From Ischnura elegans (lineage: Eukaryota; Arthropoda; Insecta; Odonata; Coenagrionidae), in assembly GCF_921293095.1 (NCBI RefSeq), contig NC_060249.1, positions 74,845,907 through 74,909,906 of the forward strand: 64,000 bases of DNA. The letters run 5' to 3'. Shown here piece after piece: positions 44,240 through 55,866 of the stretch. The notes under the pieces are model-generated. The model had not been told where the DNA came from. It saw nothing but the letters and a program-made list of their open reading frames with translations, and made no database searches. Every line of letters begins with the position of its first letter. Position 1 is the stretch's first letter. The position numbers and the translations under genes are program-made.

Positions 44240-47200
44240 TTTACGCATGACTCCTGGCATGTGCCTCATTGGAAGTTGTTGGAAAATGAATGGATGAAGA
44301 TGATGAACGGCGAGTGAAGTTGATTTCCTGAGCATTTAGGCCCCCTATGAGGATGTCTTTATTCTTATGAATGTATGGGTATATTTTAATTGGCTGCCTT
44401 TGTTGATTTGGTTCTCTTGTTATTCCATGCTGAGAACATCTTTTGTCAGCATTGCTTTACAGTGCTTGGAAACATTCAAATGATCAATTTAGGGTCTTTT
44501 TTAACTGAAATTTTCATGGCCAAGTACTTAATATTTTCTCTTTCTGTGTTACTTAAACACGTAGAGCTTGATTTGGTCCATGCTTTTACTTTTTCACCAG
44601 GAGCATTCATAATATGAAGACAGAGTTAGGTAGTGTTTCTGCAATGAAATAATCATGGTTCTGATACCCACTGCAATTTTCTTGCCATTCGCTGTGCATT
44701 AGCAATGATATAGCATACAGCTCTGTAACAAAGCTATGTGGTTGGTTGTCCATAAAATATTATACTAAGGATTTGAAGTCAGGCTAGGTTGGTTTGGAGT
44801 GGATTGGAGTGCTTTGGTTGTACTGTAGATGGAGCTATTGACAATAATGACCTAAAAATGAGGCACTGAGTGAAATGGAAATGGAACTTTTAACAAATAA
44901 TTATATTTATAAATACAAACACACGTCTTCCTAAAGTTTTTGGAAGGGTGCTTTCGAGTATCGAAGCACAGCACATTTGATTTGCTAATTTTGACCAAAA
45001 AAAAACTTGATTTGAGAGGTTTTTTTTCTTTGGTGGATTGGTGTATTCTTCTTCATTTTGATTCGAGCATTTTTGTGTTGATCTGGTGGATTGTTAGAGT
45101 TTATTGACATTATGCCTTTCTATATCACTCAAATTATAGGGTTTGATCAATGTGACTTTGTTAAAAATGAAATTGAAAGCACATTAATTTTAACTGAGCG
45201 TTGAAATTGTTCTAGTTGAAATAGAGTATATCATTCATTTTTGAGCTGATTGGCTAGATAATGTGGTTCGTGGATCCCATTTTGATCATAAGTAAATGTG
45301 TACAAATGTAATATAGTATGATTAAAATAGGTAAAATGAAGCAATGCTACTTAAGTTTTTAAAGCCATGCATTCATGAAATACATATGAAGCATATTTAA
45401 TGAACTCAATCGATTGAGTCCAAAGATACTCATGACCAACTACAAGTATTCATTAGATATTAAATATGGGCTATATTCTGTGGGTATTTGCAAAGGTATA
45501 ATTGTTTTTATTTGCCTTTTGTACATAAAAACAGAAAATTATTGAAGTAGACAAATATATATAACGTTGAAGTCATTTAAAGTCTAGCTTTGTCATCTAC
45601 CCATATGTAGATATAGCTATGTGTGCATGGTTGGATTAAACAGTTCACTTCTTCCCACAAACTATCAATATATCATCAGAGGACGAGATGGTGAAAGCTG
45701 TTTTACCTTCAAGAACATACCGTGGTGCTGACAATTTGATTATAGCCTGTGCAAAAGTTGTATATCTGCTATTTAACTGGAAAAATGAAGATCAGTGATG
45801 ATATTAACATCTATAGATAATGCAAAAGTGTTTCTGTGTGTGTGTTTATGGGAATAGTATGGGTGTGGAGCATTTTTTTTAAAGCAAATCAAATAATTAA
45901 TAACTTTTTTACTTCAAGTGTTAAATAATGTTGAGAATTGGCTTTGTGTATAGCTGTTAAAGAAAGAAGGCCCTTCAACTAACTTGCTATGTAGTCATAC
46001 CTCTACGTGTGGGACAAATGTTTCCAGAACTTTCCTCCTGCACATGTCCTCATCATACTCCCTCAACTGGATTTAATGTCTAATTAACCGAATGATTTGC
46101 CTTGTGTTGGAATGATTTCTAAAGAAACCCTTTCCTCATGCATGAAGTATATATGAATGAACTCAAGAGGTGAAAGGAGTTTCAAATTTATACTGCCATT
46201 ACCTGTGCCATTATGTAAATCATGAAAGTATGAAAAAAACCAAGATGTCATTTTTTTATTTTTTAATAGTTATTCTGATTTGGCTCGCGTGTGTTAAAAG
46301 TTATTAAAAAAATGGATGTGATGCATTATTGTCAAAATACGCAGCAGCAATAAGCAAAAGGAACTAAGAGTACTTTGTAGTTGTACTAAAAAGTTGTTTT
46401 ATAATATTTTCCATTGTGTAATGAATGGGCAGAGAGGGAAAGAGGGACGTAATACTTGTAATGTGTGTGTGTGTGTTCGTGCTTGAATCATTCTCGTGCT
46501 CACTCATTCTCTCTGTCTCTCTCTTGCTTGTTGAATAATTAAATTGTGATTACAGCAAATTTTTTGCTTGGAAATGTTTAAAAAAAATTTGCTGTGTGGA
46601 ACTTTCTGTCTTTGTACAAAAGTTGGTGTAATCTTGAGTGAGAGTGGTGAGTAAATGTGGTTGTATTTAATTTGAATGTGTGAACAAAATAAGATGCTGT
46701 GAGTGCTCTTTAATCAAGGCCTGAAAATGAGGGAAGAAAAAAAAATGATTTTGTGTTAGCTTTGATTCAAAAGTTGTGAAATTTGACTCTTGGTGGATTG
46801 TGTGTGGGAGCATTAAGAGATAGATGTGAATGGAATTTGTTGCTAGACCTGCATATTCCACCCATGCGTAAAGACCTACCCAAAGCTCTTTCAATAGAAA
46901 AAAGCTTAATATGGACTCCAGCTTGACTTCTTCGTGCGATTCTAAAACATAAGTAACTTATCTTTAAAAGAAATTGGGTGGAAAATGAGGCATCGTTGTG
47001 CATTGCACCTTGGAGGAATTCCCCAGATGCTTTTGGTGATTAGATACACACTTCATTTATCAATCTATCGACATTTCCTAACAAAGTCAAGCAGTGTTAA
47101 ATCTCGTAATGGAGGAAGCGAGCATGGTGTTATTTGATTTCACTTATTATTTATCTCCTTTCTCTCTATCTTTCTCTCTCTCTCCTATTCACTCAATTTC

Positions 47201-48540
47201 TGTCAACCTTTCCCTAGTAGAGGTCGTAATGCTAGCTTCTCATGATTGCAATGTACTCGCCAACACAATCAGCGTGCAAAGGAAGGTTTTATGAAATGAC
47301 AGATGCTGATTCAAAGTTGATGCGACTGAAATTGCGAAGAGAAATTTGATATCTGTCTTTTGAATCACTGTTCTAACTCTAAGCAAAGGAAAATATCTTA
47401 TTGTCAGAAAAAAGCAGGTATTGAACTGACTGTTGACTATCACTGTTGTGCAAAGTATTTCAAGTTGATAGTGTAATATGATGTAGAAATAGAATATATA
47501 AATTTAGTATATTAAATTGTATATTCAAAGAGCCAACTTTTATTTGTATGTTTGATATGTGAGAGCTTATGTTTTGACTATGGCACAAAAGGAAGTGTAA
47601 TTCTAAAGAGATGTAACAAATGCTGTTATGCCTGCTGTATCTATTTGTTTCTCCTTTTGTGAGAACTTTTGTTGCAATTTCCACATATCTCATTTCCTTT
47701 GATGAGGAGGAAAGTGTTTGATTGTTATGATTGAGAATGATTTCAAAAAGTCACAGAGGTTATTTGGTAATTATACATCAAAATATCTACCAGTCATTAA
47801 TATTCTATGTCTGTGTACATGGGCCTATAAAAAATTAGCTCGTGTTTAGATGGGACACGACTGTTGAAAATCATTATTGTAACGCTGTGGGACCAGGCCA
47901 GTCATGGGGGAGTATTATGTAGGTGCCACTTTGTAACCATTCTTCTATTGCCATCGTAAATGTTGACATTTTTTGGGGTATTTTTACTCATTATAGTGTT
48001 GTGGAATGATTTCATTTAAAAATATTAATGTCTCAGAAGTACATGAATCATTGTTTTAGAGAGAAGAGGTGTCATGGTCAAAATAAAACTCAAGTCAATG
48101 CTTGACTATGGGAACAAAAAACTGAGAAATGAATATAGTGTTCAAATCATTCACTTTTAGAGGTAGAAAGCAAAAAAAATGTAAAGTTTATGACACAAAA
48201 CTGTGTGTCTGTGAGATGAGAGTGTATGATTATCTAGAAAAAATTACCCTCTACACATTTTTGGAAGTAAAAAAAGCTAATGGTTAATTTATCTTACTTT
48301 GATTGTATTCCTCTTTCTTTTGAACTTGAGGCAGTGATAATGAGTCAACATCAGTCTCTTATGATGAAAAGTGGAAGCTGAGTTCAAGGCACGTATTGGA
48401 TATTGCCCGTATTATCCCATGTCATTTCCACCAATTGCCCTCTTCTTAGGCCCCAAGAAGGGCAATGCCATGTATGAGGGTCACTCATGTACCCTGGTCA
48501 GTGTTCTCGTGTTGTTATGAAAATAAACATTAGGTTAAAT
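44240..48540 (+). other. brp: Probable long 3' UTR of brp
   Basis: About 4.3 kb of AT-rich sequence follow the stop codon without any recognisable gene. AATAAA hexamers occur at 48082-48087 and 48522-48527, and an ATTAAA near 46538. A TG-repeat (near 46461-46475) and a CT-rich tract (46505-46525) are present. No closer AATAAA was seen, so a long 3' UTR, usual for neuronal genes, is the simplest reading. Confidence 0.45.
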
Positions 48541-49326
48541 GAAGTTTAAAATGTTCATCTTTCTGAACCTCCTGGGTTATCATTAATTTATTTTAGTCTT
48601 TTCATTGATGTTTTTGGGAAATTTGGTGCAAAACTGGATGCAGTATTACTGAACGACATGTGTTAGTTCTGGGGATAGAAATTGAATATTTTCTTGGAGA
48701 TTACTAAATCATTGAGATTACTAGGTCAGTACTACATGGAGATTCCTAAATCATTCATTGAAAAACTTAATTGGCTTGGTCTGGAGATAATGTTGTACAA
48801 GGGTGAGTCAAATGAAAACCTTTAAAATGGAAAGTATCTCCTCTTGTACAAATGTAAATGGTGTATGTTCATACATATTCCATGTGATGTATGAACAGAT
48901 ACCAAAAGCCTAATTAATATAGCATGTTGTCCAGAAAAAAAATGTTCACTCAATTCAGAATGACTTGAAATTCATTTAACCATAAAAAATATTGTGATGA
49001 TTGAATTAATTATAAATTTGTACATTGATTTTATGCAAACTTATGAAAATAGGCTCATTTTAAGGGGCAGTACTTCCTTCTAAATACCATTTCCATTGGA
49101 TTTTTGGGTGCATAAGTTTGATCATAACAATATTAAGCTGTAGTTTGATCTTTTTTAGTCATCATTAAGCATTCCAATCTCTGTATCATTTTGTTTCATT
49201 AACATTTTATCACAGTTGAAATAATTTATTCTCCGTAATCATTACTAAAACTACATTTAAACTCATGTAGCAGCAACCATGGAAATACCTATAAACACAT
49301 TCAAGATTGCTGATTGATGAAAGATG
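48541..49326. other. Intergenic, nothing recognised
   Basis: About 0.8 kb of AT-rich sequence with no supported feature. Confidence 0.6.
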
Positions 49327-49334
49327 CCCAGGAG

Positions 49335-49647
49335 CAGTGGCACAGCAAGGGGGGGAGGGTTTGGGGGATAATAAACCCCCAGAGCTCAGAGAGTTTTTAA
49401 AGTTTAATCTATTTTACTTAATTGGACTAATATTACTTATATACTAATGTAAGGATTATAAAAATATCCCTCAGAAGGCTGTAAAACTTACCATTTTGAA
49501 CCATTTTACTTAATTGTTTTTCTGGGAGAGGGCCCCCCGCACGTCCCGCTTCCCCTGGTGGGTATTCCATACCCCCAAACTCCCCAGTATTAGTTGTGTC
49601 TAAACCCCCCCCCCCCCCCCCAGCCTCAATTCCTAGCTGCGCCCCTG
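49335..49647. mobile_element. hAT-type MITE with perfect 8-bp duplication
   Basis: The ends CAGTGGCACAGCAAGGGGG and, reversed, CAGGGGCGCAGCTAGGAAT flank 313 bp. CCCAGGAG is repeated exactly on both sides (49327-49334 and 49648-49655). A homopolymer run of about 17 C lies near 49604-49621. Confidence 0.88.
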
Positions 49648-49869
49648 CCCAGGAGACTGTAACTTTGAACAACCTACCCCCTTCCAAATGCCTTAGAAGG
49701 GGAGCCTGTGAGGAATCCACTCTTTCATCCAAAATGTTTTTCCGGAGGTAGATGCTTACCTTATTCCCTTCTGCTGCTTTAACGTTTCAAACACCTCTCA
49801 AGATAGCATCTTCCTTTTAGAGTATCAGGTATGTACACTACAGAGGCATTTTAAAGTTGCTTGAATTGT

Positions 49870-50040
49870 TGGGGAAGCATAGTGGTCCAGGCAGAGTTTT
49901 GGGATGCTGATCATTGAATCCTCGGTTAAAATCCCACATGAAGACTTAGGGCAGCCCTTGACTTAAAATCCTCTTGAGTATGAGGTGGCCCAAGGAAAGG
50001 GAATGGCCTCCATACCCTGAACATATGAAATCACATGCAT
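49870..50040 (+). mobile_element. tRNA-derived SINE (plus strand)
   Basis: A box A-like TAGTGGTCCAGGCAG near 49880 is followed by a box B-like GGTTAAAATCCC (49924-49935), the layout of a tRNA-derived head. A body follows to about 50040; the end is not sharp. Confidence 0.55.
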
Positions 50041-50339
50041 GTGGCTAACTATAGTATGAGCTCTACCCTTGCCTATTTTAACCAATGTTAGGGTTGAATC
50101 ACTGAGTAATTGATGATTTTTGGAGTGATTCCCATGCCAGTGACACAGTTTCCTTTGTTGGTATCCTTTCAAATGAGGGCACAGCCGCAATGGATTATTA
50201 GGAGAGATAGGTAATTCATTCATCAAATTTTCCTTTGCAATTTTTGCCTTAGTTTCTGCGTCATGCTTTTTCTGGATTTCTTGTGTCAATTCCATTGAAG
50301 AAAAAGTTGCTTGGAGACAGAGAAGAGTATGAATGGCTA

Positions 50340-50538
50340 CATGGGTGGATCTGGAGGTGGGGGGGGGGGGGCACGGGTCATGTGCCTCCCCCCCCAGACC
50401 CATAAAAAATATGTAAGATTTTGAATATGGTCCCATTATCATTGCCCTCATATTGTATTACGAGGTATCCCCCAGAACAAAATCCTGGATATGGCCTTGC
50501 TTGTGTCCCCCCAGAAAGAAATCCTGGATCCGCCCCTG
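50340..50538. mobile_element. hAT-type MITE (GGCGGATCCAGG ends)
   Basis: The reversed right end CAGGGGCGGATCCAGGATT and left end CATGGGTGGATCTGGAGG flank 199 bp with G and C runs. The octamers AATGGCTA (50332-50339) and AATGGGTA (50539-50546) agree at seven of eight bases. Confidence 0.75.
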
Positions 50539-50769
50539 AATGGGTAGGTTGGGAATCATCTTAACTAATGCATTATTGACGGAGTTCTCAGATTTATCAA
50601 AAATCAAAGTTGTGAAGATCAAGATGGGTTCATAAGGGTAATCTTGTATAAAATATACACCTAACCATACTACTTATAAAATAACTATCATTTTAAAAAT
50701 TATTTGATCCTTCGGTTTTCGTTTGCACTAAGTTTTTGCCGCAATAAATTTAAATTCTCGGTTTGTCAG

Positions 50770-50870
50770 GGGGGAAAATTTTTGAAAAACAAATGCGACT
50801 AAGCAATGCGTTTTAAACTAATTTTAGCGCTTATTATAATAGAAAAACTTCAATTGTTAAAGTGTACTTT
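50770..50870. repeat. Fragment of the 51275-type MITE
   Basis: GCAATGCGTTTTAAACTAAT and AATAGAAAAACTTCAATTGT match the interior of the complete element at 51275-51536. No ends are preserved here, so it is a fragment or internally diverged copy. Confidence 0.65.
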
Positions 50871-51274
50871 AAATCCAATAAAAACCACGGGAAATCTCAG
50901 AAAGAAAATAACCTCTTTAATTATGGCTTTTTATTCGCACCCACAGCGTACCAAATGCTATGTAGGATTTAAGAATTTTAAAACCTAAACAGGCGATGCA
51001 TTTTATATCGCGAGTTAGGTACATTCATGTGTTAAAATAACTGCACTTTTTTAAATTTAAAAGTTTAGTCATCAGTACCATGGCTGCGTCAACTGTGAAA
51101 TTCAACTGTGATAGAAATTCCATAATTTGAAGGAAATTTTCTCATGAAAAGAAAAAAAAACGTGCTTTTGGAGAAATAGTAATTTGAATTTTTCTTCATT
51201 CATTCGTGATAATAAACTTAGGTGCATAATTATGTATAGGAATGCTCTAGCTATTGGTTTCAAAATAATGGTGA

Positions 51275-51536
51275 CAGTGGTGTAGCCAGAATTTCGTTCG
51301 GGGGAGGGTGGGGGGTCCAAAACCCAAAATCGAAAATTAAAAAAAACAGGGTACTAAGTAATGCGTTTTAAACTAATTTAAACACTTTTTATAATAGAAA
51401 AACGTCAATTGTTAAAGAAATATTTTGTTAACTCATGATTTTTCAATATTTTGTTTTCTTTTATGAAGGAAAATAATTAATCGTGTTTTTATATTTCGGG
51501 TGGTGGGGAGGGTCTTCCCCCATGGCTACGCCACTG
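51275..51536. mobile_element. hAT-type MITE (CAGTGGTGTAGCCA ends)
   Basis: The left end CAGTGGTGTAGCCA and reversed right end CAGTGGCGTAGCCA flank 262 bp. AATGGTGA (51267-51274) and AACGGTGA (51537-51544) agree at seven of eight bases. G-rich inside both ends, no coding capacity. The same family occurs reversed at 39184-39452. Confidence 0.85.
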
Positions 51537-51544
51537 AACGGTGA

Positions 51545-52200
51545 TGTTGTTGTTTTAAATTTTTGGTTTCAACTCTTTCAAAAGAGTCGGTGTTTATGCC
51601 TCCTTTGAGTTTTCTATGGGAATTCACCATTTTCACCATACCCTCCAATATAAATGACGGTTCCTTCATTAGAGAATGTTTTTTATTTGCATATTTTTCA
51701 TCAACTTTAAATTTTAATAATTGGACCTTTATTCCAATAAGAATAAATATAAATATGAGCGATTTTCCACTTTTCCACGAGGGACCAAGATTAAAATGCC
51801 AAAATCCGGTATTACGTTTTGGGTCTGAATGGCTGCACCCCTCGAAAACGTTTGTTTTCAAGTTATTCATGTCAATTTGAAATTTTCTTTCCTTCAAATT
51901 CATTATGCGGGGCAGGATGAGGCAGCTGCCCCCTCCTACCCCGCCCATAATCGGAAGTATTTCATTCCCGAACTTGATACGTTTCCCACAATTATATTGG
52001 GGTTAGGGTTTCAATGGTGGCAACTGCTTTTGGGTATTGTAAGGCTCTCCGATTTTCGCATTCGTGGTTGCGTATTTTTTTCATATGTTTTCCACGATTT
52101 ATACTATTCTTGGCGCTATTTGCGATAGATTTTCCACGGTTTTGGAAAGTGTTTGGATCACCGCCGCATTCAGAGACTGCGAGCTTCAATGATATTGCGA
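51545..52200. other. Unrecognised stretch
   Basis: About 650 bp with several open but not protein-like frames on both strands. No supported feature. Confidence 0.5.
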
Positions 52201-52850
52201 GAATCGGTATTGCTCAGCCACCTTGAGTGCTCTTGTGCATGACGCGGTAATGTTGGAAGGCGATGGTGTACTGGGAAAGCAGTGCCACTCCGCCAAACGA
52301 AAACGTAGCTCCCCTCAAATCCCCCCCCCCCCCCCCACGGCCTCGCTAGGACAATGCCCCGATTGCTCTGGCGCGCGGCAGTCAACTGCCCCATTCAACT
52401 GCCGTACTCTCCATTGCCTTCCTGTACCGGTACGGCGCGACCTATTAGACTCTCAACAACGGCCAGCCAGGCGCTACATGACACTCGGAAGGCTAGGCTG
52501 CCGCTGCATTTACCGATTATTCTGCAACTGCCTGGCGTGGACGAAGGACGCGACGTTTCCTGCCGTCTTACCAAGCAACTGGAGAGTGTTCTCGCCGCTG
52601 TCAGCGATTTCATCGAGTAGGAGTCGGACCGAGGAGAGTGTTGGTGCTCGGAAGATTCCGGTGAGTTGACAACTATTTTCTTTTCGGTGTATGTCGAAGG
52701 GGAGAGGCAACTCGTAGAAGACTTCATAGTTAAACTTAAATAGAATTCTGCCCCCTTTGCTGCATTTTTCATCTCTGAGTGATGAGTCGTGGTGATTTTC
52801 AGGCCCTACTGGCGTACTTACTTCCTTTTCGCTGGTGCTCATTTCCCTGC
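52200..52850. other. CpG-rich segment, possible promoter or first exon
   Basis: This stretch is markedly richer in G, C and CpG than its surroundings. On plus it ends with a good donor (ATTCCG|GTGAGT at 52660-52666), as a non-coding first exon would. On minus there are overlapping open frames from about 52842 (beginning MSTSEKEVSTPVGPENHHDS) and 52772. A run of about 16 C is at 52321-52336. No known domain was recognised, so I cannot say whether this is a host promoter, a gene start, or mobile DNA. Confidence 0.35.
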
Positions 52851-53037
52851 GTCAATGACTATGGGGATATAAACCCGGTTGTTGAGGATGTGAAGCCAAA
52901 CTATAGGCGTTCTGAGCGATTTATATAGTCGGCATTATGTATATACAGAAAATAATCAAAAACATACCGTGTTTTAAACTTTATCGCTAGTCGGTTCGGA
53001 GGCTTCACGGTGATTAAGTGGATAAATGTTTTCCGGG

Positions 53038-53267
53038 TTAATGCCGCACTGACTTATTTTTGCGGATCAAGTCAGGCGCGCGCTGAATTGATCGTTTTGA
53101 ACCAGATTGTTGGAAGAGCCGTTTGAAAGAAGCAGTAGAATAGCCGTCCTCCCTGTTGAAATTCTCCACTTGATTTTCTATTTCTATTGTCTCCCTTACC
53201 AGCCGAGGGAAATATTTATTTTCTCTGGCGATGATTTTTGATTCTTGGAATTTTATTACGAGTCCAG
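53038..53267 (-). pseudogene. Penelope-like element, C-terminal piece
   Basis: Minus-strand frame GLVIKFQESKIIARENKYF, then RLVRETIEIENQVENFNRED, ending after GYSTASFKRLF. This is the region after the GIY-YIG endonuclease of Penelope-like elements, where (I/V)xFxxxKIIAxExxYxxRxxREAIEI...NxNRDxG is usual. The piece starts exactly at the CAG duplication of the inserted element at 53268; the rest of the element continues at 54826. Confidence 0.8.
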
Positions 53268-54825
53268 GGGCCGTATTCTGTAACTCCAAACCGATCGGTG
53301 CGGTACCGATTCGTCGGGTGCGACGTCACACCGACTCCCGGTAAGAAGTCGTGCGATTCTGTACGAACCCGGTCGGTGCGGCACCGACGAGAGGACGGGA
53401 GATCGTCGGTAGCCGTACCGACAGCAAAGAGGTGTCGGTACGGCCACCGACTAGTGGGTTTCATGAATTCCCCGGTGCGCATTGTACGTTTTATTTTGTT
53501 TTTACCTCATCACCGAGTAAATAATGAGGTTTTCTCCAATGTTATCTTTTTCTGCCCCTTCGAATACGCCTCTATAATTCACTGTGTCATCATCTATATT
53601 AATTACCTTGACAGAAATATAAGATAATGGTTAATAAAAATGAGGTTTGCTAACATATAATGACTTTCTCTCATTTATGTTACCGCACTTTCACTCGCTT
53701 GTAATAGGCTTTATTTCTCTCTATCATCATTTATTTGCTCCTTTGGCATAAAAAAGATATTTTTGATTAAATATGATTTTTGCCGCAATGTTATCACTTT
53801 ATATACTCTGAATAGGCGACTGTATTTTCACTCGATCATCAATTTGGCGTTTCTCTCGGCATAGAAATAAGATCTTTTTATTTAAGTATGAAGTTTGCCA
53901 CAACGGTATCAGTTTCTTTCATTTGTAACGGGCAACTATATTTCATTTCATCGTCAGCCATTGATTCCCTTGACGATAAAAGAAGATATTTGTTAATAAG
54001 TATGAGGTTTACCGCAATATTATAATTTTCTCTCACTTGGAATGCGCAACTTATATATATGTATTTCACCCAGTCACAATTTATTTACTTCCTCGTCATT
54101 ACACTTCTTTTAATTGCACCCAGCTCCATATTTTTATAACAATTTCCTAACTTGTTCCTCTAATATTACATTTGCATTTGAATCCTACGTTCACGTTCCA
54201 TGGTATGCTATTTTCGTCTGCTACGGTGCCAATGGCATAACCTTCCGTTGATAACATTTATACGGAACTTACTTAATGACAACTATATTACCAAATCATG
54301 AATAAATAGCATTATACGGAACCAATATTTAAAAAAAGAAACTACGATCTCAAGGATAGTTTCAATAATTCATTCCAGCAACAACAATCTCCATCACATA
54401 CAAACTTTATTGTGATGTTGTAATATTGTTTCCTTCGATTCTGTAGGTACTGCATTACTACCACACATTATATAAGCATTATTAACAACTTATCTAATAT
54501 CGTTTATCTTAATCTAGCAATAAGTCGTAATTTCCGCAAATAAAAAGATTGAGAATGACGACAACAAACTGTGCCAATGAGTCTTCTCTTGTTTTTACCC
54601 TTCTTTCATTGGTGGAGACACGTGAAACTTCGGATATAGTCGGATTTTCCCTGTTTGGGAAGGAGAGGGAATCGTACCGACTGGTTTGAAACCGACGACC
54701 TTACAGAATCGCTGAAAGTGTCGTCGTCGGTGCGGAATCCGTTGTCGGTACGGTTTGATGTCCAGTCGGTGGGCTTGAAAGGGAAACCGACCGGTGCGGC
54801 ACCGACGAAATACAGAATACGGCCC
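53268..54825. mobile_element. 1.56-kb DNA element with GGGCCGTATTCTGTA ends and CAG duplication
   Basis: The left end GGGCCGTATTCTGTA and the right end are exact inverse complements. CAG stands on both sides (53265-53267, 54826-54828), and the Penelope reading frame is continuous if the element and one CAG are removed. Seven GTCGGT/ACCGAC hexamers lie near each end. The middle holds 115-130-bp tandem repeats. Non-coding. A PIF/Harbinger relation is possible from the 3-bp duplication and end type but is not proven. Confidence 0.82.
53520..54115. repeat. Tandem repeat of about 115-130 bp, five copies
   Basis: Each unit contains AGTATGAGGTTTGCCGCAAT, then TTATCA-TTTCTCTCATTTG, a GGC-ACTATATTTC segment, and CATCATCAATTTATT-CTTGGCATAAAA-like sequence. 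Unit starts are near 53524, 53640, 53770, 53886 and 54000. Copies are diverged. Confidence 0.75.
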
Positions 54826-55237
54826 CAGGTTCTGGCCATTAATGCTTCGTAACCGTGGAAAGGCGAGCATTTTTCTTTTCGACTGCCTTCACGATGTTCT
54901 TCTTTTTTGCATTCACGGGATCGCCCGATGTTCGTCCGATGTCAGATTGACCACAGGTGCACGAAATTTTATACCCTCCTTCGTACACGTCAGATTGGTG
55001 ACGATCCTTTTCCCTTCGAGGGAGTTAAGAGGTTTTCTTTACGCTTTAGAATCTCGTCAAGATGTCGTGTTTGGCGAGAACTCTTGCGATCCTCTCCGCA
55101 TCTTGCGAAGTTCCTGCGAAGTACGGCAAGAGAACCTGTGCCTTTACGTTCTGCTGGTCTTCTCTTTTGTAGTGTTCAAGGCCACATCACGTTTCTCTTC
55201 TTCCTTGCGCGGATTTTCCGAATCAATTCCTGGTCAG
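54826..55237 (-). pseudogene. Penelope-like element, linker and GIY-YIG piece
   Basis: On minus, frames give LLPYFAGTSQDAERIARVL and AKHDILTRF, then after stops YKISCTCGQSDIGRT and, near the edge, TVTKH, a stop and WPEPG. This matches the Penelope-like order LPY.KGTSE.I.RVLKKH.I...F, (Y)KI.C.CG..YIG.T (the GIY-YIG region), then S.V..H. The YIG is DIG here and several stops occur. It joins in frame to the piece ending at 53267. Its 5' side is cut at the second CAG + GGGCCGTATTCTG end (55235-55238). Confidence 0.82.
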
Positions 55238-55745
55238 GGGCCGTATTCTGTATTTCGTCGGTACCGCACCGGTCGGTTTCCCTTCCCAGCCCACCGACGG
55301 CACATCAACCCGTACCGACGACGGTTTCCTTACCGACGACGGTAAATTCAGCGATTCAGTATGGTCGTCGGTATCAAACCAGTCGGTACGGTTCCCCCTC
55401 CTTCCCAAAAAGGGAAAAGCCGAATACACCCGAAGTTAGAAGTTATTTGACGTGTCTCCACCAATGAAAGGTAAGTGTGGAAAAAAGTGAAGACTGAAAA
55501 TGTTCAATTCCCGCTAAAACTACAAAAAATGGAGGGAGTCGGTACGTACTTTTTCGTCATTTTATTAATCTTTTTATTTGTGGAAGGTGTTACTTAGATG
55601 AAGATAATTGATATTGTATAACTTGTTAAATATCTTGTATAATATGTGGCAGTAGTGCTCAGCCTACAAAAGCGAAGGAAACAATATTACAACATCGGAT
55701 ATAGTTCGCATATGATGGAGATTGTTGTTGTTGGAATGAATTAAT
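55238..55745. mobile_element. Left end of a second GGGCCGTATTCTGTA element
   Basis: The end GGGCCGTATTCTGTA, preceded by CAG, opens a second copy of the 53268 family, matching that element's right arm in reverse, again with seven GTCGGT/ACCGAC hexamers. No matching right end is seen in the remaining 8.7 kb, so the element is either truncated or extends beyond the window and could include the Harbinger genes. Confidence 0.7.
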
Positions 55746-55866
55746 TCAATTATCCTTTATGACGTATTGTCATGTATACATATTGGTACCGGATGCTGCT
55801 ATACCATAATACCTATGTAATGTAGTTGTCATTAAGAAAGTTCCTTCTGAATTATATCAATGAACG

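Larger units (their letters stand above)
54352..55745. repeat. Long inverted repeat (arms of about 480 bp)
   Basis: The segment 54352-54825 is repeated in reverse at 55238 to about 55745, as seen at GGAAACAATATTACAACATC, AATCTTTTTATTTG, CATTGGTGGAGACACGTGAA and the terminal GTCGGT clusters. Between the arms are 412 bp of Penelope sequence. This is two copies of one transposon end in opposite orientation. Confidence 0.8.

Noticed and set aside
46440-46530. CRISPR-like or regulatory repeat (TG and CT tracts)
   Set aside because: Simple microsatellites in a probable 3' UTR; no spaced repeats, and CRISPR arrays are not expected in animal DNA.
53216-54870. Overlapping arginine/proline-rich frames over the GTCGGT clusters
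   Set aside because: They result from the repeated GTCGGT/ACCGAC hexamers read in several frames and lack any domain.
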